The position numbers and the translations under genes are program-made. From Paragyromitra xinjiangensis (lineage: Eukaryota; Ascomycota; Pezizomycetes; Pezizales; Discinaceae), in NCBI GenBank assembly GCA_038503065.1, contig JBCAMK010000019.1:124001-188000 (forward strand): a stretch of DNA of 64,000 nucleotides, written 5' to 3'. This document shows, piece after piece, positions 1-9,771 of this stretch; positions within the stretch are counted from its first letter, which is position 1; every line of letters starts with the position of its first letter. The notes under the pieces were generated by a model. It saw only the letters and a list, made by a program, of their open reading frames with translations, did no database searches and was not told the origin of the DNA.

Positions 1-2
1 GG

Positions 3-92
3 GGAGCATTCTGCGGTACCATGAGATCAGACTTGGTCTTCGTTCCACCAAAGGTGACAGTAGATTCAGCTACTTATACCAAGCATATATTA
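3..92 (+). pseudogene. Tc1/mariner-like transposase, 5' fragment split by the P2 transposon
   Basis: The first bases of the window are an open frame with codons starting at position 3. It includes GTMRSDLVFVPPK and TYTKHIL and stops making sense at 92, where the CATCAG end of P2 begins. If 93-42382 and one copy of the flanking TA are removed, the frame continues directly at 42385 with DPHLIPFWHQ and then the catalytic EDNAPGH segment. Family knowledge: Tc1/mariner DDE transposases have a Y..HIL..L.PF stretch just before the second catalytic Asp, which is what the joined frame shows. The N-terminal part of the gene lies outside the window. Confidence 0.8.
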
Positions 93-104
93 CATCAGCA
101 AAAA
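93..104 (+). repeat. P2 left terminal inverted repeat
   Basis: CATCAGCAAAAA is preceded by target-site TA. The same outermost bases, inverted, end P2 at 42371-42382. The next about 50 bp (AATTGCGCCC...GGTACATATTCC...) closely match the P1 left end at 1829, so the conserved subterminal sequence extends beyond the perfect repeat. Confidence 0.8.
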
Positions 105-654
105 AAAAATTGCGCCCAATAGGTACATATTCCACCCGACCGCCTGCCACGCCCGGGCGCCACTTACTGCCTGCAGCGATTTCCCCGGGCGGCGTTTGCT
201 GCCTGCAGCGCTTCCGGGCGACCTCCCACCATCCGGCAGCGCTGGGCGGCAGCAGATTTCAAGAATTTTCGATCGAATTTTTCTAAGTCCCTGAGAACTC
301 GGGACTTAGCAGAATTCACTTCACCCGCCTCCCAGGCACTTAGCGATTTTCAAAAATCTGGAGGTCGCTTAGTCATCGCTTTGTAGTCGCCAAGTTGTCG
401 CCAAGTTGTCGCTTAGTCGTCGCCAAAGCAACGCCTAGTAAGACACCAATCTCCACCTCCCCCTATTCCTTCCCGTCCTTCCTACTATTGCTTCCTCCTA
501 TTCTCTCCCACCCATTCTCAACCTCGCTGTACCATAGGACTTTGCTGACATCGTGACTTTTAGGCTCAAAGTACTAAGCTCTGCTTGCAAAGTAACTCCT
601 AGGTACGTCTCGCTTCCGTTTATATGATTCCCGCTGATATGCCTCCTAGACTCG

Positions 655-880
655 CTTTGATCCGCTGCTTCAGCTTCCTCCGCCTCCGCCTCCGCTGGCT
701 GCTTGCTTCCGCCTAAGCGAGCTCAGCAAGCAGCTCAATTCGCTGCCTGAGCTTCTGCTGCCTCAGTCAATTGATCAATTCGCTGCAGCAGCCTCCGCTG
801 CCTGAGCTTCCTCCGCCTCTGCCAATTGGTCGATTAGCTGCAGCAGCCTCCGCCATCAGCAAAAGCAGAACCACGCCTGG
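655..880. repeat. P2 left subterminal repeat cluster
   Basis: Degenerate repeats built from GCCTCCGCC, CAATTCGCTGCCTGAGC and GCCAATTGGTCGATT. The 20-mer at 736-755 (CAATTCGCTGCCTGAGCTTC) recurs exactly in the large array near the right end of P2 (for example 41502 and 41615) in the same, not inverted, orientation. CACTA-like transposons carry subterminal repeats bound by their transposase, and that role is a possibility here. From 105 to 1429 I see no gene. 881-1429 has several ACGTA/CGCCC-rich motifs. Confidence 0.55.
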
Positions 881-1429
881 ACGTCTGGGCAAGCGTCCAG
901 GCGCGCGAATATTTTAAACCACGCCCTAGTACGTCCTGGCTCTTCCAGGTACGTACTTTCGCCCTATGCGCCCCAACGTACAGCCCATTACCCACTAATG
1001 CGCCCTAGGGCGTTGAAGAGCCCATACGCTCCACAATCCGCCCTTTTTTCCGCCCAAATACGTACGTTCGTCTTCATCGTACTTACGCCCCATACATCTG
1101 CCTCCTAATGCACCCTCACGTCTGGTACTCTGGTACGCATGGATACTAGCCCGTTTGCAGGCCCTGTCACGTATATACACCTAGTATCCTATACTATCGG
1201 CAGATATTTGGTATGCAGCCATTTCAATAAACAGCCTGAGTTATCGCCCTATTTGGGCTGTGTACACTAGTATTTATCACCAATAGACGCTACATATATC
1301 CGCATACCTCTCGTATCGACCATCCTAAAACCTCGAGCTAGTACATCATGCCTCGTATCTTGTCTCCTGTACCGCATACTGCTAAGTTCTCTAGATACTG
1401 ATATTGGTAGGTAGTATTGGTTAATAGTG

Positions 1430-1826
1430 TCAATATATCTGATTAAACGTATTCAGATCTATCGTATGATTGACGTACCAGCGCCCATTGTTAGGCGCGC
1501 TTGACTCTGGAATGAGATGCGCCATACCAGTGATACTTTTGATACTGATCACCCATATCTCGCCTGTTGCACTTGGGCGAGATACCCGTACCATACCATG
1601 GATGGTATCTGGTCGGCCACCATTATCGGGACGCATTGGTTGGACTACGGCGAGTAGTAGAGGCCTTCTCTTCGAGGGATCCCTAAGTTTTAGGAAGCGA
1701 AGCACCCTCGCTGGGCGCTTTCCTCTCAAAGAACCGTATTGATCCTCTGCCCCAAATTTGCACCATGCCCAGTCGCTTCTTGCCCCACGCTTCCGAAAGT
1801 CCTGCCCTGCGGTAGCGCGAATGATA
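1430..1826 (-). CDS. Plavaka transposase of P2, C-terminal part (separated by P1)
   Basis: This is the last about 132 codons of the P2 transposase. Read on the minus strand from 1826 it gives IIRATAGQDF, then DWAW, GSLRGKRP, LKLRDP and a conserved TIDLNTFNQIY end. The C-terminus of the P1 transposase at 2196-2500 has the same pattern (DWVW, GALRGRLP, LKLRDP, RIDLETFNDIY). The N-terminal 2585 nt lie at 33173-35757. P1 entered between Thr-His and Ile-Ile. Adding the two segments with the 2-bp TG duplication counted once gives 2982 nt, exactly 994 codons. An ATG-initiated frame starting inside P1 (1864) is an artefact of the junction. Confidence 0.8.
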
Positions 1827-1828
1827 TG

Positions 1829-1885
1829 CATCAGTAAAAAAAAATTCTCGCCCACTAGGTACATATTCCGCCCTACCGCCTAGGC
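1829..1885 (+). repeat. P1 left terminal repeat and conserved subterminal block
   Basis: CATCAGTAAAAA begins the element. The following CGCCCACTAGGTACATATTCC and CCGCC block matches P2's left end at 93-150. From 1886 to 2195 there is no gene. The stretch holds imperfect GACCTC/GGTCGG palindromes at about 1923-1945 and 2146-2163. Confidence 0.75.
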
Positions 1886-2195
1886 CGCCTAGGAGATTTG
1901 CCTGCGTCTTTAGTTCTCCTGAACGACCTCTCTGCGTCCGGCACCCTCCCTGGAGAGCCTGCTTATATCACATCACCGCCCGGAAATACTCTCCCCATAC
2001 TTCATTTCTAGGAGGTGAAACGCCCTCCTGGTGCTTCGATTTGCCCCTATTGCCCTCATGGCGGGGCTGCTTTTGATTTTGATGCACCTGGAAGATATCG
2101 CTACTCCTGCATAATCCAATTTATTCAGCTACTTATAATACGGCGACGACCTCTAGCAGGTCGGTAAAAGGCTTTGTACATCGCTACTCCACATC

Positions 2196-5190
2196 CTAAT
2201 AGATATCGTTGAACGTTTCTAGGTCTATTCTACTGTTTACCAACCATTGTTCCTCTTCCTCGTCTGGAATCAGGTGCGCCATGCCTATAATTGAAGCCAC
2301 GCTAATAACCCATTCATCACTATATGGTGTGTTTACTTTGCGTGAAGCCACCCTCACCAAGCTGCTGTCGGACTCTAGGCGTCCGGCGCCCTCCACCCGG
2401 AGCATTCTTACCAGTGCTAAACGATGACTGTATCCGGTTGTAGGGTCCCGCAGTTTGAATAAACATCTCAATTGACCAGGTAAACGCCCACGTAAGGCAC
2501 CGAATTGAGTCTCGTCACCTACAGCCACCCATACCCAATCATTTCTTGGCGCAGCACCTCGAAATCGCTCCTGAATCGTACAACGAAGGCGATGTATGGT
2601 ATATATATCAGTTTCCTGGAATTTGAGCACCGGCAGTTGAAGCTGTTTGAATCGTTCGGCTGGATAATGTAGCAACTTCCGTATATTGGTTGTCAGCTTG
2701 TGGGGGTCCGGCAAGCTTTTGTTGCTGTAGTCTACCACCTTTTGCACAAGTCGATCCTCCTGGTCCCCAAGCTCATAAGCCACATCTTTCAGTGACTTCG
2801 TCCTTTTTAGCCGATACCCCGTAGCACCCGAGGTGGCCGGTATTCTGACCGAATATCGAGCTCTGCCAGAGAAGGCATCTCCTTTTGTAGAAGGTCTATC
2901 ACCTCCTTCCCTAGGTCCTCTGCCGACTTCTCACGAGCTGCCTCTCGAACTGACACCACATGCATAGATATTGTGTGGCGGCGGGAATAGTGCTCGAGAA
3001 TTTGCTTCGTGGCGTTGTGTTTATTGGAGGCACGGTATCCAACCTTAATTTGCTGTTGGTGCGAGGCTTCGCCGACTTCTGTGGAGTAGCTGGGTATATT
3101 GCCAAATCGCCTGATATGGGACGTGAAGTGAGTCAAAAGGTGTATTTTGATGAAGTTGAAATGGGATTCTTGGCGGTAGATATCTTGCAACTGCTCAGAC
3201 CTCTCTAGTCAATCCTCCACAGCTGCCTTGCGCTTTTTGTTTGCCGTACGCTGAGCAGTCGACAGCGCCTTCTCTTGTGTTAGTCGCAGTACTGCATCTG
3301 CCTGCTTTGCTTTAGCAGTCGCCTGCTTCGACCTGCGAAACTCTAGAAAGACGTCTTTATGCTTGTGAAACCTTGTCAAATAATCCTCCATATATCCAAG
3401 GGTTTGCTCCGTATGGCTGCGATACTGAGCCATTAAGTGGAAGTCTAGAAGGGCTTGGGTACAGTTGAGGGCTTCTTTGAACGCCGGCCTCTCTGAAGCC
3501 GTCGGCTTCCTCAGAGCGACGGTCAACGCTGCTAGTAGAAACCGCCCGAGATTCCGCATTTCTTTTCCTTGCCATTGAGTAACCTCCCGATAGGCCTTTT
3601 TAGGGATAGTAATACCAGTATACGGGGGAATAGACTTCCATACTCTGTCGAATTGGTCGAGGCGATTATGCTTTTTTAGTAAGCCCTGTATCCACTCCAT
3701 TAAATGCTTCAATAAGCCGAGATAGATAGTATGAAGAAGATCCGGTTTCCAGATCTCTTCCGGCCGGACTCTGGGAAGTCGCCAGAAGCTATTCATTGCT
3801 GCCTTTAGACCTCTCTCCTGAAGCCAATCTAAATTCTCGATATTGCCTGTGTCCCCAAATTGCTGCGCCTTGGCCTTATACTCTTCGTGATTGCGGGTGT
3901 TGAAGGGCAAAATAGTTAGCTGGCCTAGATTCTCAGCGTCAATCTCACACACAGGGCAACAGTTATTCTTCATGTGCTGCAGGGTGACGTGCTCCAGGTG
4001 GTCGGCAATCCAGCCACAGAGTATTGGAAAGCAGAATCGCAGTTGCCCATCAGCGCACGACAGCTCAATGCCGTTCGCTGCCGGCTCGTAGAGAGCTGAC
4101 AGCACCTTATCCATGACCAAATCAAGGATCACTCGATTCCTGACTCTTTGAGCTTCGGCTTCTTTCGTTTTCAGCTTGCCGAACTTAGGGGGGATGGGAA
4201 GAAGTGCCGTAGAGCACCATGGCCATTGCTGACGTTTTGTTTCGCACTGTGGATTTGATATTGCCTATCGTCGATAGATAGGCCAAGCCTTTATCTCCGC
4301 AGAAGTTAGTGAGGTGGGTTTGGTCTGATGCGCAAAGAACTGGAACGACTGTGGAGCCAGAAGGAAGAGTCTCCTATAACCACCGCAAGCGCCGGCTCCT
4401 GAGAGGTCGCAGGCGTTACCTGTAAATCCCACCACCAATCAGCTGTATGGAGGTCTGAATACATGCGCTCGCCAGCAACATTGAGCTCACGTAAAAGAGC
4501 ATAAACCATATCTTTTGAATAAGCTTCTTTTCTAAATAAATATCGAACACAGACCATTGGATCGCGATGTGCCAGCACGAAGGACTCTCCATCCACTACC
4601 TCCTCCATAAACTCCCAACTGGGCGCCCCTAAAGTTGTGGGTAGGTTCTCGATGACCTTGAAAAGGGTATAGGCGGACCGATAGGAGCCGGCACCTTGAT
4701 ATAGACCTTTCTTGAAGTAATCTTCAATGCCAGTCTTCGTCGTTTGGTGTCAATAACTCATTTTGCTAGGTGGAAATCATATGAGGTGTGGACCGGAAAT
4801 ATAGGATCGTCAAGCAGTCTTTTCTGAGCCTCCTGAAAGCCAGCTGCTTCGCCAGCCGACCTCCCAGCGTCCGGAAAGGGGGTGATAGCGGTTGTCGAGT
4901 ACGAAGCGTAGAATCAGCCTCATTCTCCTCATCAGATGCTCCAACAGGCTCTTCGTTCGAGTCGTACTCTGGTGGCATATCCAGAGTATTCGTAGCGCCC
5001 CAATTCTCGTCAGTCTCTTCTATATCATCCTCCCACTCCAAGGAAGTAACCGACGACTGGTGACCGGCTGGTGGATTGCCGGATAAGCGTGAAATACTGC
5101 TTGCTCAGCAGCTCATGCTCATTCTTGAGATGAGTCTCCCACGCTGTAGAATAAAGATAGGTGTGGCGACAGAAAGGGCAAAACCTGGAG
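2196..5190 (-). pseudogene. Plavaka transposase of P1 (broken)
   Basis: Minus-strand transposase homologous along its length to the P2 copy. Around 5110-5183 it has a C2H2 finger (C-x2-C-x12-H-x4-H), then an acidic region (4910-5041), an HTADWWWDLQ motif (about 4430), a CADGQ..C.P...W.ADH..H.TLQ..KNN.CP.CE block (3930-4060), LHTIYLGLLKHLMEW (3690-3735), YREVTQWQGKEMRNLGR (3560-3600) and a TFNDIY end at 2196. The 46-bp interruption at 4374-4419 is a clean intron (GTAACG...TATAG) and 4833-4902 is a second, tentative one. Both contain the P1 palindrome. Lesions are a one-base insertion near 4210, an in-frame TGA near 3209 (possible CGA to TGA) and an indel near 2800. It is probably inactive unless these are assembly errors. 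Plavaka assignment is from motif resemblance. Confidence 0.8.
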
Positions 5191-5755
5191 CAGATAATCA
5201 GCTATATAATACTGTAGCGCAGCCGCGCAGGTCGGAGAGCAATTGAGAAGGTAGAAGTGCTGATAGGGGAGCTGATAGAAGTGCTGATAGATGTGGTATT
5301 AGGCGAGGATCGTGAGGATCGCGAGAATAGGGTGATGTTGAGGGGTATGACTAAGCGACTGCAGAGCCGCACAACACCAGCGCCATCAGGATCCTCAATC
5401 TCTACGACCACTCTATAATATTAGAAAAGTGCTGCCAAGTGTTAGACTAGCCATAGAAGCTCCCAGCCGACCTCCTGTAGGCTCGCTCATTCATATAGTG
5501 TATTTGTAGGCTTTTCCGCGGAATGACATCATCCTAGCCATGAGGCTTGGCAATCGCTAGACCTCCTGCTCTTTCAACCTCACCTCTTTCTTTCAACGCT
5601 CTCCTCCACACCCTCCTCCACACCCTCCTCCACACCCCCCCCTCCACCACTCTATCAGCGTTTCTTTGTTTGAGGCTTCGAGATACAGCCTCCTTCGCTC
5701 TCTTTATGCTCCCTGTTTAATGCCATTCGCTGTAGTAATATATAAACCTCGCAAA
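5191..5755. promoter_or_regulatory. Divergent promoter region of P1 (transposase / ORF2)
   Basis: About 560 bp between the start region of the minus-strand transposase and the plus-strand ORF2. It contains a CTCCACACC tandem run (5605-5655), two P1 palindrome half-sites (5228, 5464) and a TATATAAA at 5739-5746. The TATA lies only 10 bp before the ATG at 5756, so if it is a real TATA box, translation more likely starts downstream at 6098. An open frame on the minus strand at 5202-5411 shows no homology and is not called. Confidence 0.4.
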
Positions 5756-6463
5756 ATGGCATCCTCCGACCAAACACCAAGCAAACCTCCCGCTTTGTGG
5801 GAAACAGTCAATAAGTCAGATCCCAATACCAGGCTACCCAATACTCCACCCAAAACTTCGCCGACTCCAGCGGGGCCGCAGGCAGCTCCCACTAGCCCAC
5901 AGTACCCTCCGCAGAATCCATACGGCTTTACTCCCTCCCCCACACAAGGTCGCTCGCCAGACCTACCCCGCACAAAGGACTTTATTCCCCCGCCAGACTC
6001 TTCGCCAGACTCTTCGCGCTCTTCACCGCAACTTACGTCAACGGACGATAAGACTCAGAGGCTGACATCCCATAGGCCGACCAGGACCCGCAGAAAAATG
6101 CCTCCGCGTGTTAAGGCTGCTGCAGCCCCCGCTCCTCGAGCTAGATCTACTGAAATGTCAGCCACAGAGTTCAAAGCTGTGTTGGGCTTCGATGCAAGCA
6201 ACAATCAAGCCTATATGATTGTTCGAGATGACATCAGCTCATTTTGCATCCAGAACGGTATTACCGGCATTGACAGCCCTGGCAGAGAAGCTTGGGCGAC
6301 CTGTGAGGAGCGGGCAATAAACCACAAGTACCTCTCTCGCTTCCGCCAGGCCTGGAATGGTGTTGGGCCTGCGGAAAATACTGCTCTTGTGCAGAAAGCC
6401 GTCAAAAACCTATGCATTGACTCCATCAAGAAGAAGAACGCGGCTAGGGCCCTGGCAGAGCGG
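5756..6463 (+). pseudogene. P1 ORF2, 5' half, interrupted by gypsy-1
   Basis: This open frame runs into the gypsy-1 LTR at 6464, exactly at a codon boundary (GAG CGG, then LTR). Removing gypsy-1 with one GCGG copy continues the same frame at 17587 (CAA ATG GCA ...) and ends at 18549. Two starts are possible. ATG 5756 gives 556 codons with a Pro/Ser/Thr-rich leader. ATG 6098 (MPPRVKAAAA) gives 442 aa, closer to the 421-aa P2 counterpart, which begins MAPRKAAK, so I favour 6098. The region from about residue 140 (WATCEERAIN...AVKNLCIDS) matches the P2 protein region WVAAVAHAFT...AVNTLMTDA weakly but colinearly. Function is unknown; it may be an accessory protein of this transposon family. Confidence 0.65.
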
Positions 6464-6840
6464 TGTGGTGGGGCACGCGAGAGGTGGAAGAAAGCGATGG
6501 ATAGTCACGTGCGCAGTCACGTGTATAGGGTTAGGGGTATTGACAGCGGAGGATTTCTATTACTGTTCAACAATTCCTGTCGGCTCTATTCTATTCACTA
6601 TTCTTACCTTTTCCATCTATCTGTATCGTATTCCTTTGCGGCGGGCGCTTTGCCTTGCCTAATTCGTTATTGAATATATCCTTTCTATTCGCTCGATTCC
6701 ACGCCTAATAATCCGCATATATGTGCCTCGCTATAGGACATCGGAGTCCGCGTCGACGCAGTCTCTTCTTCACAGCGCGGAGGCAGCGAATATCAGATCT
6801 CTGCGTCAAACTGGCAGAGTCTCCTACACACTCGCCCACA
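6464..6840 (+). repeat. gypsy-1 5' LTR
   Basis: 377 bp, TG...CA, the same sequence as 17206-17582. It contains two CACGTG E-boxes 12 bp apart (6506-6511 and 6518-6523), a telomere-like TAGGGTTAGGGG just after them, a possible TATA element (GAATATATCC, about 6672), and one GCGTCGACGC palindrome (6750-6759). An ATG at 6721 inside the LTR is in frame with gag with no stop between. Confidence 0.93.
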
Positions 6841-9771
6841 ATGGTCCCTTCGACCAGAGAGATTGATACGCTAGGCCTAAGCCTAAAGAAAAGCAGTCAC
6901 GCAGCGAATCGCACGCACATACGGAAAGCACGGAGTTCAGAGAGGCTATTCGGCAGAGAATTCCCGCGGCGGAATAGACTGCGGAGATGCCGTAGAGCGC
7001 TAGAAGAGTTTTCTTCGGCAGAGAGTTCCCTGTGCGGAATAGGCTGCGGAGTTGCAAGGTATAGAGCGTTTGAGGCGGCAGAGAAATTCCACAGCGGATT
7101 AGACTGTGCCTATTGCGGCAGAGGTTGGCTTGCCAGGAGCAACGGACTGCGCAAGGAAAAATTTGTGGCAGGGAAGTCTTCTGCGGTGGAAGGACTAGGC
7201 TGTACAATTAATATGGGAATTCGGAGAGTCAGCCGAGCTCACAGGAAGGCAGAAGATGCCACGGGGGACGTATACCCCTCCAACACCCCGCAAAAAGAGC
7301 ACAAAGAATTAGACTTCGTACGATTCACAGCAGAATTCGCAACATTCACAGTATTCACCGTATTCGCCCTATCAATCGCAATAAGCATGTCGACTCCACG
7401 GTCCACAGTCAACTCCACGCCAATTGCCGCTGCCTCTGCGGATTTGCTTATCGAAGGACTTCGGAAGCAACTGACGCATATGCCCTTTCCTGGGTCCCAC
7501 GGCGCCCCGCACTTCGATGGAAACGACGCTACGGATTTCCTAGAGCATTATGAGCTTCTATACGAAGAGTTCGGAGAATCGGAGAAAGCGGCTGTGAAGA
7601 AGCTCCCTCTCTATTGCGTCAGCTCTATTGGCGCCACGATTCGTTATTTGCAGGGATATGTGGATGGAGACTGGCAGGTGTTGCGGAAGGAGATTCTGGA
7701 GGAGTATAGAGCGCAGGATACGAAACAGCAGATGTATACGGTAAGATTCCTGGAAGAACTGACTGCCGCGCAGAAGAAGAAAACAGGCGATATACGCCCA
7801 TTTGTGCGTACGTTTACGGCAGTTTCCACTAGTCTTAAGACCACAGGCATGCTTTCGGAATATCAGGAGATTCAGCTGTTTCTAGGAGGGCTGCAATTAG
7901 ATCTCGCTAGGAAGCTGATTATCAAATTCAAATTGGACGTTAATGTGCCCAGCTCCTTCCAGGACAAATATGCCCTAATTAGGAAGGAAGCTCAGGACTA
8001 CTGCTTGGGCACGCTCCGCACGGAAGAATTGATGAAGAAGGGTGAGTTTTCTTCCGAAGCGCTTATTGACCAGCTTTTGGCGCAGGAAACGAAGCCTTCA
8101 GTGGCAGTACCAGGAAATTCGCAGTCGCTGCAGCCAGTGCAGATTGCGCAGCCTGTGCAGCCAGCTCAGCGCCAAATAGATGTCGCGAATGCAATTGACG
8201 ACATTTCGAAGCGCATGGAAGCTATGGTCTTACGCCAACAGGCGCAATTTATGGAGAGTTTTAGTAGGGCCAACGCCGGTGCCAGAGCACATCCGCCGTT
8301 AGCCTACGGCGCGCCAGGACCTGCTTCGGGAGCAAACGCAGTTCCGCTCCGGATTCCACAGCCGAATCAACAGTACGCTCCGAATCCTCAGTATGCTCCG
8401 GTTAGACGTTGCATCTTTTGTGCAGATCCCACGCATCTGAAGAATCAATGCCCTGCTTTGATGGCTAAAGAGCGCGCAGGATTAGTGCATAGGGCTGTAA
8501 GCGGGAGAATTCACTGGGGAAATGAAGGATCCGGGGGAGATGTAGTAGAGCCGTGGGAGAGAAGTACGGGGAGAAACATGCTGCAGCAAGTGGAAGCACG
8601 AGAGCAGCAGCAGCAGCAGCAACCTCCGCAGCAGCAGCCACAACAGCCAGGCGTGAGGCGAATCAAGGCTGCGCCCAGTCCTAGCCGAGGGCCGAGCTTC
8701 GAGGTCAGAATGGCGCGCTTAGGGGAATTAGACGAGGAAAGCAGCGAGGAAGATGTGGTGGAAGAGGAGTTGGAGTCGGAGTCGGAGTCGGAGTCGGAGG
8801 AGTCGGAGGAAGAAGAGGCAAATTGGTACGTTTCTGCAGTCAAACCTGCGCGTGTGGAGAAGCGCAGGGCGCCAGCGAAGAAGGAAAAGGTGGAAGATCT
8901 CAGGAAAAGAATTGAGAGGCAGGAAGGGCTGCCAAATGCTCGGGCACCTAGGCCTAGAGCGTATCCTCCAGTAGAAACCGTGGAAGTAGAGATGCAGGAG
9001 AATAAGCCCGCAAATAAGCCCACGAACAAGCCGGAAAAGAAGCCCCCTGCGCCACGCAGAGCCTTTAGAGATGATGCCATAGGCGCCCCCTCCGAAGAAG
9101 AGCTTTTCCACAGACTGGCAACGGAAAAGTCGATCAATATCAGCCTTTCGGAATTAGTTTCTATTTCTCCGCCCTTCAAGAAATATCTGTACGGCAGAGG
9201 CGTGCCGCCAGCTGCGAAGGTTTCCAAAGTGCAGGCATCTCTACGCGAGTCCCAAGCTCGAAGAATTAGGCATCAAGTCGAATATGCCGCTGAGTCCGGC
9301 CTAATTCCCATTAGTATCAACGGCGTTTTGCTGCAGCCAACGGGAGATAATGGATCAGAAATCAATCGAATGGGCTGGTCGGAATTCGAGGGTTTGAATT
9401 TGCCATACGACGACCAAGTGGACTGGACCATGACCGGAATTACTGGAGATTCCACACCTCTGACCTGCTGTATTCACGAAGCGCCCGTTAGTGTGGGAGG
9501 TGCCGTGGTTTATACACCAATATTCGCATCTCCAGGGATGGAAGGCGAGTTCGTATTAGGGCGCCCATTCGAACGAGCTGCCTTACTAAAGTGGACGAAT
9601 AAGGACGACGGCTCAATGTGGGGCACGATTTGGTCATCTGATCGCCTAAAGAAGGCCAAATTCATGGCAGTTCCGCCTGAAGGATATGCGCGCACTTCGG
9701 TAAGGGAAGCAAAAGGGCAGTGGATGCGCAGGAGGCGCGAGCAGAGCTCGGGAAACGGGAGGTCTCAGTAA
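6721..9771 (+). CDS. Gag-protease polyprotein of gypsy-1 (ORF1)
   Basis: Open frame of 1016 codons. The most likely gag start is ATG 7387 (MSTPRS), because the preceding residues are encoded by the LTR and leader, but nothing stops translation from ATG 6721. The capsid-like region spans about residues 240-440 (FDGNDATDFLEHYELLYEEF, then FLGGLQLDLARKLI). There is a CCHC zinc knuckle C-x2-C-x4-H-x4-C at about residue 564, then a Gln-rich and Glu/Ser-rich linker. Near residue 876 a retropepsin-like segment (LIPISINGVLLQPTGDNGSEIN) has Asp-Asn-Gly where Asp-Thr/Ser-Gly is usual. It ends at TAA 9769-9771, overlapping pol by about 50 bp. Expressed with pol through the frameshift at 9750. The overall gag call is firm and the protease call moderate. 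Confidence 0.85.
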   Translation: MCLAIGHRSPRRRSLFFTARRQRISDLCVKLAESPTHSPTMVPSTREIDTLGLSLKKSSHAANRTHIRKARSSERLFGREFPRRNRLRRCRRALEEFSSAESSLCGIGCGVARYRAFEAAEKFHSGLDCAYCGRGWLARSNGLRKEKFVAGKSSAVEGLGCTINMGIRRVSRAHRKAEDATGDVYPSNTPQKEHKELDFVRFTAEFATFTVFTVFALSIAISMSTPRSTVNSTPIAAASADLLIEGLRKQLTHMPFPGSHGAPHFDGNDATDFLEHYELLYEEFGESEKAAVKKLPLYCVSSIGATIRYLQGYVDGDWQVLRKEILEEYRAQDTKQQMYTVRFLEELTAAQKKKTGDIRPFVRTFTAVSTSLKTTGMLSEYQEIQLFLGGLQLDLARKLIIKFKLDVNVPSSFQDKYALIRKEAQDYCLGTLRTEELMKKGEFSSEALIDQLLAQETKPSVAVPGNSQSLQPVQIAQPVQPAQRQIDVANAIDDISKRMEAMVLRQQAQFMESFSRANAGARAHPPLAYGAPGPASGANAVPLRIPQPNQQYAPNPQYAPVRRCIFCADPTHLKNQCPALMAKERAGLVHRAVSGRIHWGNEGSGGDVVEPWERSTGRNMLQQVEAREQQQQQQPPQQQPQQPGVRRIKAAPSPSRGPSFEVRMARLGELDEESSEEDVVEEELESESESESEESEEEEANWYVSAVKPARVEKRRAPAKKEKVEDLRKRIERQEGLPNARAPRPRAYPPVETVEVEMQENKPANKPTNKPEKKPPAPRRAFRDDAIGAPSEEELFHRLATEKSINISLSELVSISPPFKKYLYGRGVPPAAKVSKVQASLRESQARRIRHQVEYAAESGLIPISINGVLLQPTGDNGSEINRMGWSEFEGLNLPYDDQVDWTMTGITGDSTPLTCCIHEAPVSVGGAVVYTPIFASPGMEGEFVLGRPFERAALLKWTNKDDGSMWGTIWSSDRLKKAKFMAVPPEGYARTSVREAKGQWMRRRREQSSGNGRSQ
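6842..6859 (+). other. Candidate primer-binding site of gypsy-1
   Basis: TGGTCCCTTCGACCAGAG starts one base after the 5' LTR. The TGG start fits pairing with a tRNA 3' CCA end. The same 18 bases are kept in gypsy-2 (32724-32741, minus strand). The site can also fold on itself (TGGTC/GACCA). I could not identify the tRNA. Confidence 0.5.
6945..7130 (+). repeat. Three imperfect about 63-bp tandem repeats in the gypsy leader
   Basis: Units start near 6950, 7014 and 7076. Each has CGGCAGAGA, a TTCC/GCGGAATAGACTGCGGAG core and a run to the next unit. The cores contain short inverted sequences. A matching set is present in gypsy-2 (about 32455-32660). The position between primer site and gag would suit a packaging or translation element, which is inference only. 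The frame is open through the repeats. Confidence 0.5.

Noticed and set aside
2350..2400. Palindrome near 2370 in the P1 transposase as another intron
   Set aside because: The GT...AG stretch is 50 nt, and removing it would break the frame that continues correctly without splicing; it is coding.
8511..9227. Long minus-strand frames opposite gag and the pol copies
   Set aside because: Shadows of GC-rich coding sequence on the other strand; composition mirrors the sense codons.
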